In this document: piece after piece, positions 1-8,948 of the stretch
Layout of the letters: each line of letters opens with the position of its first letter
Numbering within the stretch: position 1 is the first letter of the stretch
Assembly: GCA_035628645.1 (NCBI GenBank)
Contig: DASPJL010000105.1
Coordinates: forward strand, 35,937 to 99,936
Direction: 5' to 3'
Origin: DASPJL01 sp035628645
GTDB taxonomy: Bacteria; Bacteroidota; Bacteroidia; Cytophagales; Cyclobacteriaceae
Length of the DNA: 64,000 nucleotides
Notes under the pieces: generated by a model
What the model saw: the letters and a program-made list of their open reading frames with translations, nothing else
Database searches by the model: none
What the model was told of the DNA's origin: nothing
Translations under genes and position numbers: made by a program

Positions 1-1213
1 GACTAAACATTTGAAAAATTGCACCATTTATCCCTTCGATGGTCATAGAGGCAATTCCCAACAGTACAAATCCCATATGCGAAACTGAGGAATAAGCAAT
101 CAGTTTTTTCAGGTCTTTCATTGCAAGGGCGTTAAGCGCTCCATAAATAATCGAAACTACCCCAATAAAGCCTACCCACCAGGCAAAATGAATTCCTCCT
201 TCCGGAAATATACTGTAGCCAATTCTCAATATTCCATACCCGCCGATTTTTAGTAAAATTCCAGCCAAAATAACGGAGATAGGGGTTGGCGCTTCAACGT
301 GAGCATCAGGCAGCCAGGTATGAAATGGCACGGCCGGAAGCTTGATCGCAAACCCTATGAATATCAGTAAAAAAGCAAAAAGCCGGGCTGGTAAACCTAA
401 AACAGAATAATCGGAACCCAATGCAAAAAAAGAACCCGGAACATAATTCTTAACATCCATCATTGCCGGAATGCTAAAAGTGTGTACTTGTAAGGAAGCT
501 GGAATTTGTTCTTTCTGAAGGGCGTCCTGAACAAATTTTACGTTTAATTCCTGAACATCTTTCAAATTATCTACTATTCCAAGATTAACAGCCGTTTCGG
601 CGGGATCAATAACGGAAGTATAAAGCCCGATCATTATAATCAATATAAAAACCGAACCTAATAATGTATAAAGGAAGAATTTAATTGATGCGTAATTCCT
701 CCTTATTCCACCCCAGATTCCGATCAGGAAATACATAGGCAGCAACATAAATTCAAAGAACAGGAAGAAGAGAAAGAAATCCAATGCGAGGAAACTTCCC
801 ATAATGGAAGCATCGAGTACCAGGAAAAGTAAAAAATATCCTTTAGTAAATTTTTTGATCGTCCAGGAGGAAATGGCAGCAATAAAAAGCACAATTGCCG
901 TCAATAAAACCATGGATATATTTAATCCATCGACTCCTAAAAAGTAGTCAATGCTAAGCCTTCCAAAGTTTCCCAGGTTGAGCGAGATCCAGTCGTATTT
1001 TTCAACAAATTGAAAATTGCCATCTACCCCTTTCAGCAGGTTATTTCCCACCTGAACCCTGGAAAATAAAACCAATGCAATAAAAAGCTGAATTGAGGTG
1101 GCGAGAAGCGTGCCTGTTTTAAAACTTAATTTATTTTCCGAGGGAAATAGAAGTAGTATTAATGCAAAAAAAAGCGGAACAAAAATCAGAGCAGAGAGAA
1201 TGTGTTCAGTCAT
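1..1213 (-). CDS. nuoM: NADH-quinone oxidoreductase subunit M (5' part, runs off the window)
   Basis: This minus-strand reading frame starts at ATG 1211-1213 and stays open to base 1, giving about 404 N-terminal residues of NuoM, one of the antiporter-like proton-pumping subunits of respiratory complex I in the inner membrane. The translation is a chain of hydrophobic helices and carries the family segments FFEFMLLPMYFLIGIWGG, LPAVPFHTWLPDAHVEAPTP and KKLIAYSSVSHMGFV, with the helix-5 Glu (FFEFML) and the conserved Lys and His positions of this family. The C-terminal helices lie outside the window. It sits downstream of an orphan ABC permease on the same strand, not next to nuoL, so the nuo operon is split here. 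Identification is secure; the rest of the gene is unseen. Confidence 0.95.
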   Translation of the reverse strand, partial: MTEHILSALIFVPLFFALILLLFPSENKLSFKTGTLLATSIQLFIALVLFSRVQVGNNLLKGVDGNFQFVEKYDWISLNLGNFGRLSIDYFLGVDGLNISMVLLTAIVLFIAAISSWTIKKFTKGYFLLFLVLDASIMGSFLALDFFLFFLFFEFMLLPMYFLIGIWGGIRRNYASIKFFLYTLLGSVFILIIMIGLYTSVIDPAETAVNLGIVDNLKDVQELNVKFVQDALQKEQIPASLQVHTFSIPAMMDVKNYVPGSFFALGSDYSVLGLPARLFAFLLIFIGFAIKLPAVPFHTWLPDAHVEAPTPISVILAGILLKIGGYGILRIGYSIFPEGGIHFAWWVGFIGVVSIIYGALNALAMKDLKKLIAYSSVSHMGFVLLGIASMTIEGINGAIFQMFS

Positions 1214-1289
1214 TAATAATGATCCTATTTGAGGAAAATAAAAATAAAGTGCAATAATGAGAAAAGTAAGGCTGTAAAACAAGTTTGAA

Positions 1290-1386
1290 GTGGGAAGATG
1301 GAAGCGGGAAGATGTTGAAAGTTGGAAGCGAGGAGAAGTTGGAAGAATTTTAACTTCCCTCTTCCCACTTCTAGCTTCCAGCTTTA
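1290..1386. repeat. Heptamer-periodic inverted arms between permease and nuoM
   Basis: From 1290 the sequence reads as consecutive 7-mers rich in GGAA (GTGGGAA, GATGGAA, GCGGGAA, then weaker copies to about 1345). From 1352 it reads as complementary 7-mers (AACTTCC, CTCTTCC, CACTTCT, AGCTTCC). Bases 1287-1304 and 1354-1371 are inverted repeats matching at 17 of 18 positions, with a loop of about 49 nt. The right arm touches the permease stop codon. It could act as a terminator or mRNA-stabilising hairpin, but the heptamer period suggests repeat expansion. Confidence 0.7.
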
Positions 1387-2439
1387 TCCCAATCTAATTC
1401 TTGGATCTATAGTAGCATACAAAATATCAACAATGATATTTACTATAACAAATATGAGGGCAATCAGAAGTGTGGCGCCCATTACAATAGGAAAATCGAG
1501 GTTGCCAATGGATTTAATTGTTTCGAACCCTATTCCCTGCCAGTTGAATACCCATTCAATAAAAAATGCGCCGCCCATTAAAGTAGCCAGCCAACCGGAA
1601 ACAGCAGTGATGACAGGATTGAGTGCATTCTTCAAGGCATGTTTTGCTACTACTTTTCTAAATTTTAATCCTTTTGCACGGGCTGTCCTTACATAATCTT
1701 GTGAAAGCACGTCCAGCATGGAGCTTCTGGTCAATTGAATAATGATGGACAATGGACGGATACCCAAGGTGAATGCAGGCAAAATTAAATTTTTCAGTTG
1801 TAATTCCTCTCCATATATAGTCGTTACCCACAACCTCCCTGTTAAGTTCAGCCCGGTATATTCCCTTAAATAATGACCAAAAATCATGGATATAATAACT
1901 GCCGCAACAAAAGAGGGAGCCGAAATTCCAATAACTGAACTACTGATGATAAAATGATCAAAAAATGTATTTTGTCTTAAAGCCGCAAATATCCCCAGCG
2001 CGATGCCAACGATTGTGGCGAATAACATAGCCGTAAAAGCCAAAACCAACGTTCCTTCAAGGTTTTCCATGAGTACTTCGTCTACCCGCCGGTTTGTTTG
2101 AAAAGACCTTCTCAAATATGGCTGTTTGATAACAAGAACATTATTTTCGCCTAATTCTACAATTGGAGAATACTCATACTTCTCCTCATTCTCAGGGGTG
2201 TTTTTATAAATAGAAATAAAAGATAAGTCATTTATGTAAAGAAGGTATTGCTTATGCAGCGGCTTATTTAATCCTAATTCTTTCTTTATGTTCTCAATGG
2301 TTGTACTGTCTGTTTTGGCACCAGCCATCATCGACACAGGATCACCGGGCAAGGCATGGAATATAAAAAAAATGACAGTAGTAACCCCAAACATTACCAA
2401 AACACCATAAGACAATCTTTTTATGATAAACCTTAACAT
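1384..2439 (-). CDS. Oligopeptide/dipeptide-type ABC transporter permease (DppB/OppB family), orphan
   Basis: A 351-residue inner-membrane permease of the DppB/OppB family. The N-terminus MLRFIIKRLSYGVLVMFG with ALPGDP is the family hallmark, and the C-terminal EAA-type loop is visible around RTARAKGL and in the following helices. A long periplasmic segment of about 80 residues separates helix 1 from the rest. The ATG overlaps the stop of the upstream gene (TAATG), so the two are translationally coupled. No partner permease, ATPase or binding protein is adjacent, so the substrate cannot be told from context. It may work with subunits encoded elsewhere. Confidence 0.88.
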   Translation of the reverse strand: MLRFIIKRLSYGVLVMFGVTTVIFFIFHALPGDPVSMMAGAKTDSTTIENIKKELGLNKPLHKQYLLYINDLSFISIYKNTPENEEKYEYSPIVELGENNVLVIKQPYLRRSFQTNRRVDEVLMENLEGTLVLAFTAMLFATIVGIALGIFAALRQNTFFDHFIISSSVIGISAPSFVAAVIISMIFGHYLREYTGLNLTGRLWVTTIYGEELQLKNLILPAFTLGIRPLSIIIQLTRSSMLDVLSQDYVRTARAKGLKFRKVVAKHALKNALNPVITAVSGWLATLMGGAFFIEWVFNWQGIGFETIKSIGNLDFPIVMGATLLIALIFVIVNIIVDILYATIDPRIRLG

Positions 2440-3524
2440 TATAGCGCTTTTAAGTCTTCAAGTTCAGGAACATCATTGTAATGCCATTTTCCCTTGATTG
2501 TTCCTTCCTCCATATAAATTAACCCCGGATTAGCCCTTATCATTGCCTTTAGCACCACGCCATCTACAAAGTAGTAAGGAACGGCCAGTTGGACTTCATG
2601 ACGGAAATTTTCAAAAGTAATCTCGTCAGAACCTGTCAAAACCATCGGTTGAATATCGCTTCCTTTAATCTCCCCGAGCAAATCCTTTACCTCCTTTACT
2701 CCTTCCAGGCTGGATTTATTAGCATCCACTATCACTATCATTAATTTCTTCCCCCTGAATGTTTCTTCTGTAAAATCCCCGTCACTATTTCGCACATTAT
2801 AATCTGTGATTTTTGGCTGAGCCTCCGGATTAAGAAGTACCATTTCTTTAAACTTTAAAGTGGTGTCCATGGGATACTCCATAAATTCTTTTTCCTCACC
2901 ATCTTTCTCCATAATATAAAGGAATTTGAAAGGAGCAGACGGCTTCATTAAAGTGGGAATGTGAGCGCCTTTTTTGTAAGCAAGAAAATCAATCGGAGGA
3001 AGATGATTTAAGGCAAACCAGGCTAAAAACAATGAGCCTATAATACTTAACCCTACAATGTATAATGACGGCCTTTTGTTAATTAACGCTGAAGGAACCG
3101 GCCGTGACAGCAGGAAAATAATAGAAATCAATAAAACAATATCTTTTGAAAAAGACTGCCATGGCGTTAATTTGATCGCATCACCAAAACATCCGCAATC
3201 TGTTACTTTATTAAAATAGGCTGAGTAAAAGGTGAGGAAGGAAAAAAAGATGATTATTATCAATAAAATCTTTAATACCAACTTATACCTGAATTGAACG
3301 ATCAGCGCTACTCCCAAAACTATTTCCAATGTATTCATCAGAACAGAAAAGGTCATAGAAAAAGGGACCAAATGCAAAAAAATGGGACTGAAATCCGAAG
3401 CAAATACTTCAAAATATTCCTCAAACTTAATTGCGGTTCCAGTAGGATCGTTTTGTTTTATTAATCCAGAAAATATAAAAAGGGCTCCAACAAAATATTT
3501 TATGACCTGAACAAGAAATTTCAT
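2439..3524 (-). CDS. MauE/DoxX-like membrane protein with C-terminal thioredoxin-fold-like domain
   Basis: A 361-residue protein with four to five N-terminal membrane helices (residues about 1-190) of the DoxX/MauE type, carrying the DCGCFGD motif that marks MauE-like redox proteins. The C-terminal part (about 190-361) is soluble and looks like a thioredoxin-fold domain without a CxxC (strands around KKLMIVIVDA, then the RANPGLIYM segment). This family lies next to DUF1599 and folP genes in many Bacteroidota, as it does here. A role in periplasmic thiol redox is an inference from family resemblance; the true partner is not known. It is coupled to the permease downstream. Confidence 0.75.
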   Translation of the reverse strand: MKFLVQVIKYFVGALFIFSGLIKQNDPTGTAIKFEEYFEVFASDFSPIFLHLVPFSMTFSVLMNTLEIVLGVALIVQFRYKLVLKILLIIIIFFSFLTFYSAYFNKVTDCGCFGDAIKLTPWQSFSKDIVLLISIIFLLSRPVPSALINKRPSLYIVGLSIIGSLFLAWFALNHLPPIDFLAYKKGAHIPTLMKPSAPFKFLYIMEKDGEEKEFMEYPMDTTLKFKEMVLLNPEAQPKITDYNVRNSDGDFTEETFRGKKLMIVIVDANKSSLEGVKEVKDLLGEIKGSDIQPMVLTGSDEITFENFRHEVQLAVPYYFVDGVVLKAMIRANPGLIYMEEGTIKGKWHYNDVPELEDLKAL

Positions 3525-3589
3525 TTTAGTTTTAGTATTAAGTCTTTAAAAAATAGTCATTAGAAAAAAGCAACATAAGCTATTTATAC

Positions 3590-4138
3590 TTATTTGTCTG
3601 CTTCTTTTAATTTGATCAGTGCAAAAACCGAGTAATTTATAATGTCCTGGTAATTGGCGCCCACACCTTCGGAAATCAAAGTTTTTCCCTCATTGTCTTC
3701 AATTTGTTTTACCCTGAAGAGCTTCATTAAAATAATATCCGTAATGCTTGTTACGCGCATATCCCTCCAAGCTTCGCCATAGTCGTGGTTCTTATTTTTT
3801 AAAAGATCCAAAGTCTCATTCGCCTTTTTGTCGTAGAGAGGTCCCACTTCTTCAAATGTCAGGTTAATATTTTTATTATCCTGAAGCTCTATCTGGACAA
3901 GCGCAATTATACAATAGTTTATTATTCCCAAAAATTCCGACTGGATGTTATCCTCAACTTTCTGGCTACCCTTTTCCTGAATAGACCTGATTCGTTGTGC
4001 TTTAATAAAAATCTGATCGGTAATGGAAGGCATTCGTAAAATACGCCACGAAGTACCATAATCGCGGGTCTTTTTCTCAAATACTTCTTTACAAGAATTT
4101 ATTATTTCTTTGTATTCTTTCTCGGTTTGAGTTATCAA
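3590..4138 (-). CDS. DUF1599 protein with two tandem copies of the domain
   Basis: A 182-residue soluble protein made of an internal duplication. Residues about 20-80 and 112-177 each contain a DYGxxWR motif (DYGTSWR at 26-32, DYGEAWR at 119-125), an SITD segment, a hydrophobic helix with KxxRxxxI, and a final IINY helix. DUF1599 has been linked in silico to nucleotide modification and is an all-helical fold, but its biochemical function is not established. Divergent from folP with only 46 bp between the two starts, so the promoters must be packed together or overlap. Two-copy organisation is normal for the family in Bacteroidota. Confidence 0.85.
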   Translation of the reverse strand: MITQTEKEYKEIINSCKEVFEKKTRDYGTSWRILRMPSITDQIFIKAQRIRSIQEKGSQKVEDNIQSEFLGIINYCIIALVQIELQDNKNINLTFEEVGPLYDKKANETLDLLKNKNHDYGEAWRDMRVTSITDIILMKLFRVKQIEDNEGKTLISEGVGANYQDIINYSVFALIKLKEADK

Positions 4139-4184
4139 TTTAATTGCTGAGATTGGACTATAGATTGAACAAAATACTAAACAA

Positions 4185-5036
4185 GTGCCGAAAGATACAG
4201 TTTTTTATAAAAAAAACACACTCAACTTAGAGGGAAAAATAGTTGATCTGTCCACTCCTCTGGTAATGGGAATCATTAATATCACTCCCGATTCCTTTTA
4301 TAAAGGAAGCCGATATGAAGGAGAAAAAGAGATAGTTGAAAGAGCAGAAAAAATATTTAAAGAAGGAGGCAGTATAATTGATGTAGGCGGCTACTCCTCA
4401 AGACCAGGGGCCACTGATATTTCTGAAGAAGATGAAACCGCCCGCCTAGTTCCGGCAATAAAGTCTATAAAAAAAGAAATTCCAGATGTCTTTATTTCCG
4501 TAGACACCTTTAGAAGTAATGTGGCCAGAAAAGCATTGGAATCAGGCGCTTGTATTGTAAATGATATTTCTGGAGGGGAAGATCCGGCTATGTTCTCATT
4601 GATTGCCGAATACAAGGCAGCTTACATAGTGATGCACATGAAAGGAACTCCTCAAAATATGACTACAAAAGCGCATTATGAAAATATTTTATTGGAATTG
4701 ATGGATTACTTTGCTGAAAGATTATTAAAATTAAAGGAAAAAGGGGTGAAGGATATAATAATTGATCCCGGATTTGGTTTTGCTAAAACAATCGAACATA
4801 ATTACAGACTTTTAAACAGTTTAAATTATTTTGAGATTCTTAATCAACCTATTTTGGCTGGGTTATCAAGAAAATCTATGATATATAAGAAATTAGGAAT
4901 AACTTCGGAGGAGGCCTTAAATGGCACCACCGTATTAAATACAATGGCATTAATGAAGGGCGCTTCAATTCTTAGGGTCCATGATGTGAAAGAAGCAGTG
5001 GAAACGGTAAAGCTATTTAAACTGACAAAAAGTTGA
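4185..5036 (+). CDS. folP: Dihydropteroate synthase
   Basis: A 283-residue cytoplasmic TIM-barrel enzyme that joins p-aminobenzoate to 6-hydroxymethyl-dihydropterin diphosphate in folate synthesis, the target of sulfonamides. Visible motifs are NITPDSF (residues 32-38), DVGGYSSRPG (66-75), SVDTFRS, VNDISGG, DPGFGFAK and GLSRKS near the C-terminus, ending in the conserved RVHDV. Length is normal. The start is GTG, the first candidate before the family core. Its stop overlaps the TTG start of cdaA by four bases, indicating one transcript. Confidence 0.96.
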   Translation: MPKDTVFYKKNTLNLEGKIVDLSTPLVMGIINITPDSFYKGSRYEGEKEIVERAEKIFKEGGSIIDVGGYSSRPGATDISEEDETARLVPAIKSIKKEIPDVFISVDTFRSNVARKALESGACIVNDISGGEDPAMFSLIAEYKAAYIVMHMKGTPQNMTTKAHYENILLELMDYFAERLLKLKEKGVKDIIIDPGFGFAKTIEHNYRLLNSLNYFEILNQPILAGLSRKSMIYKKLGITSEEALNGTTVLNTMALMKGASILRVHDVKEAVETVKLFKLTKS

Positions 5037-5896
5037 TCTTATCATTTTATATAGGGTTTTTGGAAATCAGCTGGGTAGATCTTATTGACATCCTGCTTGT
5101 AAGCTTCTTATTGTTCCAGGTATATAAACTGATGCGTGGAAGTGTTGCCATCAAGATCTTTTTAGGCTTTCTTTCTTTATATCTCATTTATTTGGTGGTG
5201 GATGCGGCAGAAATGAAATTGTTGTCTACAATTTTAGGCCAGTTTATGGGCGTTGGAGTTATTGCTGCCATAATTCTTTTTCAACAGGAAATACGGAAAT
5301 TTTTACTTTTAATTGGTAAAACCACTCCTTTTAACAATGATATCTTTTTCAAGACCTTTCCATGGAAAAGAGGTTCGGACGTTGATAGATTGAATATCAC
5401 GCCAGTAATTGATGCTGCTAAATCACTGGGCAGTTCAAATACCGGAGCGCTAATTGTTTTTTCCAAAAGTTCGGAATTGAAATTTTATGCAGAATCAGGC
5501 GATAACATAGATGCGGTAGTTTCCAAACGCCTTCTTCTTTCCATATTCAATAAACATAGTCCGCTGCATGATGGAGCAGTAATCGTTTCAAAAAACAGAA
5601 TAAAAGCAGCAAGATGCGTGCTTCCTGTATCAGAAAGCGATTCGCTGTCTCCCGCTTACGGTCTAAGACATAGAGCAGCTTTGGGACTAACTGAAATTAC
5701 TGATGCCATAGTATTGATCGTTTCTGAGGAAACAGGTCAAATTTCTATTGCCAGGGATGGAGTAATCAACTCCAATTTATCCATACAGGAAATAAGGACC
5801 AAACTCACAGAGTTCCTTACTGAAGATGAGGAAACGTTAAGCATTTTCTCCAGAAGAGAGAAAAACATTGACGAGGTAAAAGAAGAAATAAAATAA
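5033..5896 (+). CDS. cdaA: Diadenylate cyclase (c-di-AMP synthase)
   Basis: A 287-residue membrane-anchored enzyme that condenses two ATP to cyclic di-AMP, a second messenger controlling potassium and cell-wall homeostasis. Three N-terminal membrane helices (residues about 7-85) are followed by a DAC domain with the catalytic DGA motif (180-182, in SPLHDGAVIV) and RHRAA (212-216). It uses a TTG start overlapping the folP stop (TTGA), which is the usual folP-cdaA coupling in this phylum and links folate synthesis and c-di-AMP only by position. No CdaR-like regulator is adjacent. Confidence 0.94.
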   Translation: MILSFYIGFLEISWVDLIDILLVSFLLFQVYKLMRGSVAIKIFLGFLSLYLIYLVVDAAEMKLLSTILGQFMGVGVIAAIILFQQEIRKFLLLIGKTTPFNNDIFFKTFPWKRGSDVDRLNITPVIDAAKSLGSSNTGALIVFSKSSELKFYAESGDNIDAVVSKRLLLSIFNKHSPLHDGAVIVSKNRIKAARCVLPVSESDSLSPAYGLRHRAALGLTEITDAIVLIVSEETGQISIARDGVINSNLSIQEIRTKLTEFLTEDEETLSIFSRREKNIDEVKEEIK

Positions 5897-5897
5897 A

Positions 5898-6191
5898 TTA
5901 AGGAGTTCTCTTTTTAAAAACCGGACGGGAAATACTTTTTGTGTTCTCCAGGGTATTATCTTTCAAACTCTCCTTCGAATCTACTTCCTTTAAAGGATAT
6001 TGCCTTCTGATAAAATTGATCAGGTTTAATTTTTGAACCGTAAAACTATTGGGGTGAACCTGAGAAAAAATGTGTTCAAATTCTTTATATTTTCCTTGCT
6101 CCGCTTCTTTGAATTTTATCGGATCTATTTTTTTCTGTACCAGGTATTCTTCAAACGTAATCAAGAAATCATCATTAATAGGAAGGTGCAA
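5898..6191 (-). CDS. Small conserved Bacteroidota protein of unknown function
   Basis: A soluble protein of up to 97 residues with a helical body (LITFEEYLVQKKIDPIKF, then HPNSFTVQKLNLINFIRR) and a basic, disordered C-terminus ending VFKKRTP. I recall similar small proteins in related genomes but no assigned function. The longest frame starts at TTG 6191, yet that codon lies inside a perfect -7 box (6189-6196), so translation more likely begins at an internal codon such as TTG at 6162-6164. It converges on cdaA with one base between the stops. Confidence 0.6.
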   Translation of the reverse strand: MHLPINDDFLITFEEYLVQKKIDPIKFKEAEQGKYKEFEHIFSQVHPNSFTVQKLNLINFIRRQYPLKEVDSKESLKDNTLENTKSISRPVFKKRTP

Positions 6192-6196
6192 AGATA
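6189..6196 (-). promoter_or_regulatory. Bacteroidota -7 box TATCTTTG for the small gene at 5898
   Basis: On the minus strand the sequence reads TATCTTTG, a perfect match to TAnnTTTG. It overlaps the first codon of the longest reading frame of the small gene, arguing for a shorter protein. No clear -33 TTG is present at 19-21 bp. Confidence 0.5.
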
Positions 6197-6289
6197 AGAA
6201 GAACCCTTATTTAATAAAAAGTCCATTTCAGCTGATCTCAGATATAATAATTTTATATCATTTGGTAATAAAAACATTCTTTTCTTAAA

Positions 6290-6318
6290 CTTTTGGAGGG
6301 ATTAAAGCCCTCCAAAAG
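6290..6318 (-). terminator. Hairpin downstream of icd
   Basis: Perfect 11-bp inverted repeat CTTTTGGAGGG / CCCTCCAAAAG with a 7-nt loop, 11 bp beyond the icd stop codon. On the minus strand a short TTTAAG follows, so the U-tract is weak; this is still the best candidate for icd transcript termination. Confidence 0.7.
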
Positions 6319-6329
6319 CCTTGAGACAT

Positions 6330-7775
6330 TTATTCACCCTGCCCTAAGGAATATCCCCGGACATCATCAAAATTATATAAGTTCTCAATTTTAATAAAAT
6401 CATAACCTCCCGTATCATGGATGATTCCAAGCAAATTAACAATATGTTGATTGGAAATATTTTCACCCTGACTCATAAATCGGCATCGCCATTGGTCTGT
6501 ACAGGAAGTTTCGACATTTCCCCCTGGAAATACTTTTACTCCTCCATTGGTGATCAATTGAAGTTTCAGATTTTCAACATTCAATTTCTGAAGCTTTGCG
6601 CCTATTTCTTCCGGATTTCCTTTCCAATCAATAAATACATCAACGCCTACCAGCGTTTTCGTTTTTACCGGATAAGTCTTTGTTTTAATTTTCAGGTCCT
6701 TCTTATCGTCAAGACTAAATGTGATTGGAGCAGATTGCTGTGGCAATTGGCCAAGTCTTTCAATTACAGCGTCTGCAAATTCCTTGGTTCCAACCTTTTT
6801 TGAGCTTATGCCCTCTTTATAAATATCGCCGGTATGAATACCATCTTCGATTGTCCTAAGCCAGGCATTGTTAATTTTAGCAGCTATAGCTGGCTGGCCC
6901 AGATGAACCAACATCATTATTGCCGCATTTAATAACCCGCTTGGGTTGGCAACATTTTGACCAGCAATTGTAGGCGCAGAGCCATGAATTGCTTCAAACA
7001 TTGCGAAGTTTTCTCCAATATTTGCAGAACCGCACATTCCAACAGAACCAGAAACTTGCGCAGCAATATCTGAAATAATGTCTCCATAAAGATTTAAAGT
7101 GACGATTACGTCAAACATTTGGGGTTTGTCTGCCAGTAAAGCAGCTCCTATATCAATAATCCAGTGGTCTTTTTCTATATCAGGATATTCTTTACCTATC
7201 TCGTCAAATAATTTATGGAAAAGACCATCCGTCATTTTCATAATGTTATCTTTTGAAAAACAGGTGACTTTTTTTCGACCATACGCCCGAGCGTATTCAA
7301 AAGCATACCTTACTATTTTTTCGCACCCCGGACGTGAAATTATTTTCAAGCATTGAACCACCTCCTGAGATTGCTGGTATTCAATACCTGTATATAAATC
7401 CTCTTCATTTTCCCTGATGATTACTACGTCCATCACAGGATGTTTTGTCGCAACGTAGGGATGAAAGGATTTCGATGGCCTTACATTCGCATACAATCCC
7501 AACGTTTTCCTGGTAGTAACATTGAGGCTTTTGAAGCCACCACCCTGAGGAGTTGTAATGGGTGATTTTAAAAAGACCTTTGTTTTCTTTAATGAATCCC
7601 AGGCAGACGCCTGAATTCCGGCAGAAATACCTTGCAAATAAACTTTTTCACCTATTTCTATTTCGTCATATTCTAACTGAGCCCCCGCTTTCTCCAAAAT
7701 ATTTAAAGTGGCGTTCATTATTTCCGGGCCAATTCCATCTCCGTAAGCAATAGTTATTTGGTTCTTTGAGGTCAT
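6330..7775 (-). CDS. icd: NADP-dependent isocitrate dehydrogenase, Thermus-like with C-terminal domain
   Basis: A 481-residue enzyme that oxidatively decarboxylates isocitrate to 2-oxoglutarate in the TCA cycle. The core (residues 1 to about 335) shows GDGIGPEI, the substrate-site RENEEDLYTGIE, NLYGDIISD and the coenzyme-site EAIHGSAPTIAG. A further domain of about 140 residues follows, as in the isocitrate dehydrogenases of Thermus and many Bacteroidota, making it longer than the E. coli enzyme of about 416. Coenzyme choice (NADP) is inferred from the family. Monocistronic, with its own 3' hairpin. Confidence 0.92.
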   Translation of the reverse strand: MTSKNQITIAYGDGIGPEIMNATLNILEKAGAQLEYDEIEIGEKVYLQGISAGIQASAWDSLKKTKVFLKSPITTPQGGGFKSLNVTTRKTLGLYANVRPSKSFHPYVATKHPVMDVVIIRENEEDLYTGIEYQQSQEVVQCLKIISRPGCEKIVRYAFEYARAYGRKKVTCFSKDNIMKMTDGLFHKLFDEIGKEYPDIEKDHWIIDIGAALLADKPQMFDVIVTLNLYGDIISDIAAQVSGSVGMCGSANIGENFAMFEAIHGSAPTIAGQNVANPSGLLNAAIMMLVHLGQPAIAAKINNAWLRTIEDGIHTGDIYKEGISSKKVGTKEFADAVIERLGQLPQQSAPITFSLDDKKDLKIKTKTYPVKTKTLVGVDVFIDWKGNPEEIGAKLQKLNVENLKLQLITNGGVKVFPGGNVETSCTDQWRCRFMSQGENISNQHIVNLLGIIHDTGGYDFIKIENLYNFDDVRGYSLGQGE

Positions 7776-7945
7776 ATCTTTGAATATTTTAATTCTAAAA
7801 ACGAAAAGTGTCCTAAAGTTATAAAAGGAAAATTAAATAAATAAGTATCTTCCTTCTTTATAATAAAAATTAAAAGTGGAACCGCACACTTTTTTAAAAT
7901 TTACAAATATTTACCAAAAACGTTGCGGAAATTCGTGGCAACTGT

Positions 7946-8758
7946 TCAAATCATTGAAAAAGGATCAGAATAAATAAATCGATAATTCAACTTTTGCTTT
8001 AGTTTCTCAGATGAAATACTTTTAAAGCTTCCCTCCTCTTCATTTAAGAAAACGGGCGGAATCAGGGAAAGGGTTGCTGAAGCGGAAGTGTAAAAGTCTT
8101 TTTTTAAAGGATGCAAATCCGAGCATGCATTGAAGATCTCGCCAAAAGTATCTGTTTCGATTATTTTGGAAAGTATGGCGATACAGTCTTGCAGATGAAT
8201 AAGATTGACAGGACAATTTCCATCTAATACATCTACTTTACCCGCAAAAAATCTTCCTGGATGACGGCTTCCTCCGATAAGTCCTCCGAAGCGAATGACC
8301 GTAGTGACGAACTCTTTCTGACTTAAAAATAACTTCTCGGCTTTCACCAAAATATTCTTTTCCTCATCGAAAGTAGGATCTTCTTCTGTCATTTCTTTAT
8401 TTAGATCAGGATAAACAGAAGTAGAGCTAATAAAAAGTACTTTTTTGATCTTTCCTTTTATAGCCTCCTTTACCACTTCTTTCATTTGGGAATAATAGAG
8501 GCCTGTTTCTCCGGCTTTCCTTTTTGGAGGAATACTTATTATTAAAACTTCAGAATCAAAAAAAGAATCATTACCAGATGTCTTTAAAGAAGGATCAAAA
8601 GAAATCAAATAAGGCTTAATTCCTGCGCTTTGTAATTCTGTTAACTTTGATTCGGTGGTAGTTGATCCGGAAACCGAATGCCCTCGTTTTACCAGTTCTT
8701 GTCCCAACGGTTTACCTAACCAACCACAACCCAATATGCTTATTTTCCTTAACTCCAT
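7946..8758 (-). CDS. NAD(P)-dependent Rossmann-fold epimerase/dehydrogenase-like protein (YeeZ-type)
   Basis: A 270-residue protein that begins with a nucleotide-binding motif (ILGCGWLGKPLGQEL, residues 8-22) and continues as an atypical extended short-chain dehydrogenase: LFISSTSVYPD in the place of the catalytic Ser strand, then RFGGLIGGSRHPGRF and an INLIHLQD-like segment (VNLIHLQDCI). No YxxxK motif is evident, as in the YeeZ/Ycf39-like atypical SDRs. Substrate unknown. A single gene with a -7-like box upstream, divergent from nuoH. Confidence 0.75.
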   Translation of the reverse strand: MELRKISILGCGWLGKPLGQELVKRGHSVSGSTTTESKLTELQSAGIKPYLISFDPSLKTSGNDSFFDSEVLIISIPPKRKAGETGLYYSQMKEVVKEAIKGKIKKVLFISSTSVYPDLNKEMTEEDPTFDEEKNILVKAEKLFLSQKEFVTTVIRFGGLIGGSRHPGRFFAGKVDVLDGNCPVNLIHLQDCIAILSKIIETDTFGEIFNACSDLHPLKKDFYTSASATLSLIPPVFLNEEEGSFKSISSEKLKQKLNYRFIYSDPFSMI

Positions 8759-8786
8759 ATTATTGTAGCCTCTTTCATTTTAAAAG

Positions 8787-8794
8787 CAAAAGTA
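8787..8794 (-). promoter_or_regulatory. -7 box TACTTTTG for the Rossmann-fold gene
   Basis: The minus strand reads TACTTTTG, a perfect TAnnTTTG, about 30 bp upstream of the ATG at 8758. This spacing suits a short leader. No -33 TTG at the usual distance was seen. Confidence 0.5.
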
Positions 8795-8909
8795 AATTTA
8801 AAAAAACCGGATTTTATAAGAATTTGACTACCTTATTCAAATAAGAGAATATTACTTCCTTTTTTTGTTGATTAAGTCTCAAAAGAAAATGGGCTTTCAA
8901 ATAAATGTT

Positions 8910-8917
8910 TACTTTTG
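8910..8917 (+). promoter_or_regulatory. -7 box TACTTTTG for the nuoH-nuoL operon
   Basis: TACTTTTG matches TAnnTTTG exactly and lies 31 bp upstream of the nuoH ATG. It implies that nuoH-L is transcribed from its own promoter here and not as the distal part of a nuoA-N operon. Confidence 0.55.
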
Positions 8918-8948
8918 CAAAAATTTTAAAAGCATCTTTTACGAATAG

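Noticed and set aside
1322..1696. Plus-strand frame at the permease 3' end
   Set aside because: Antisense to the permease coding sequence and includes the heptamer repeat; no family resemblance.
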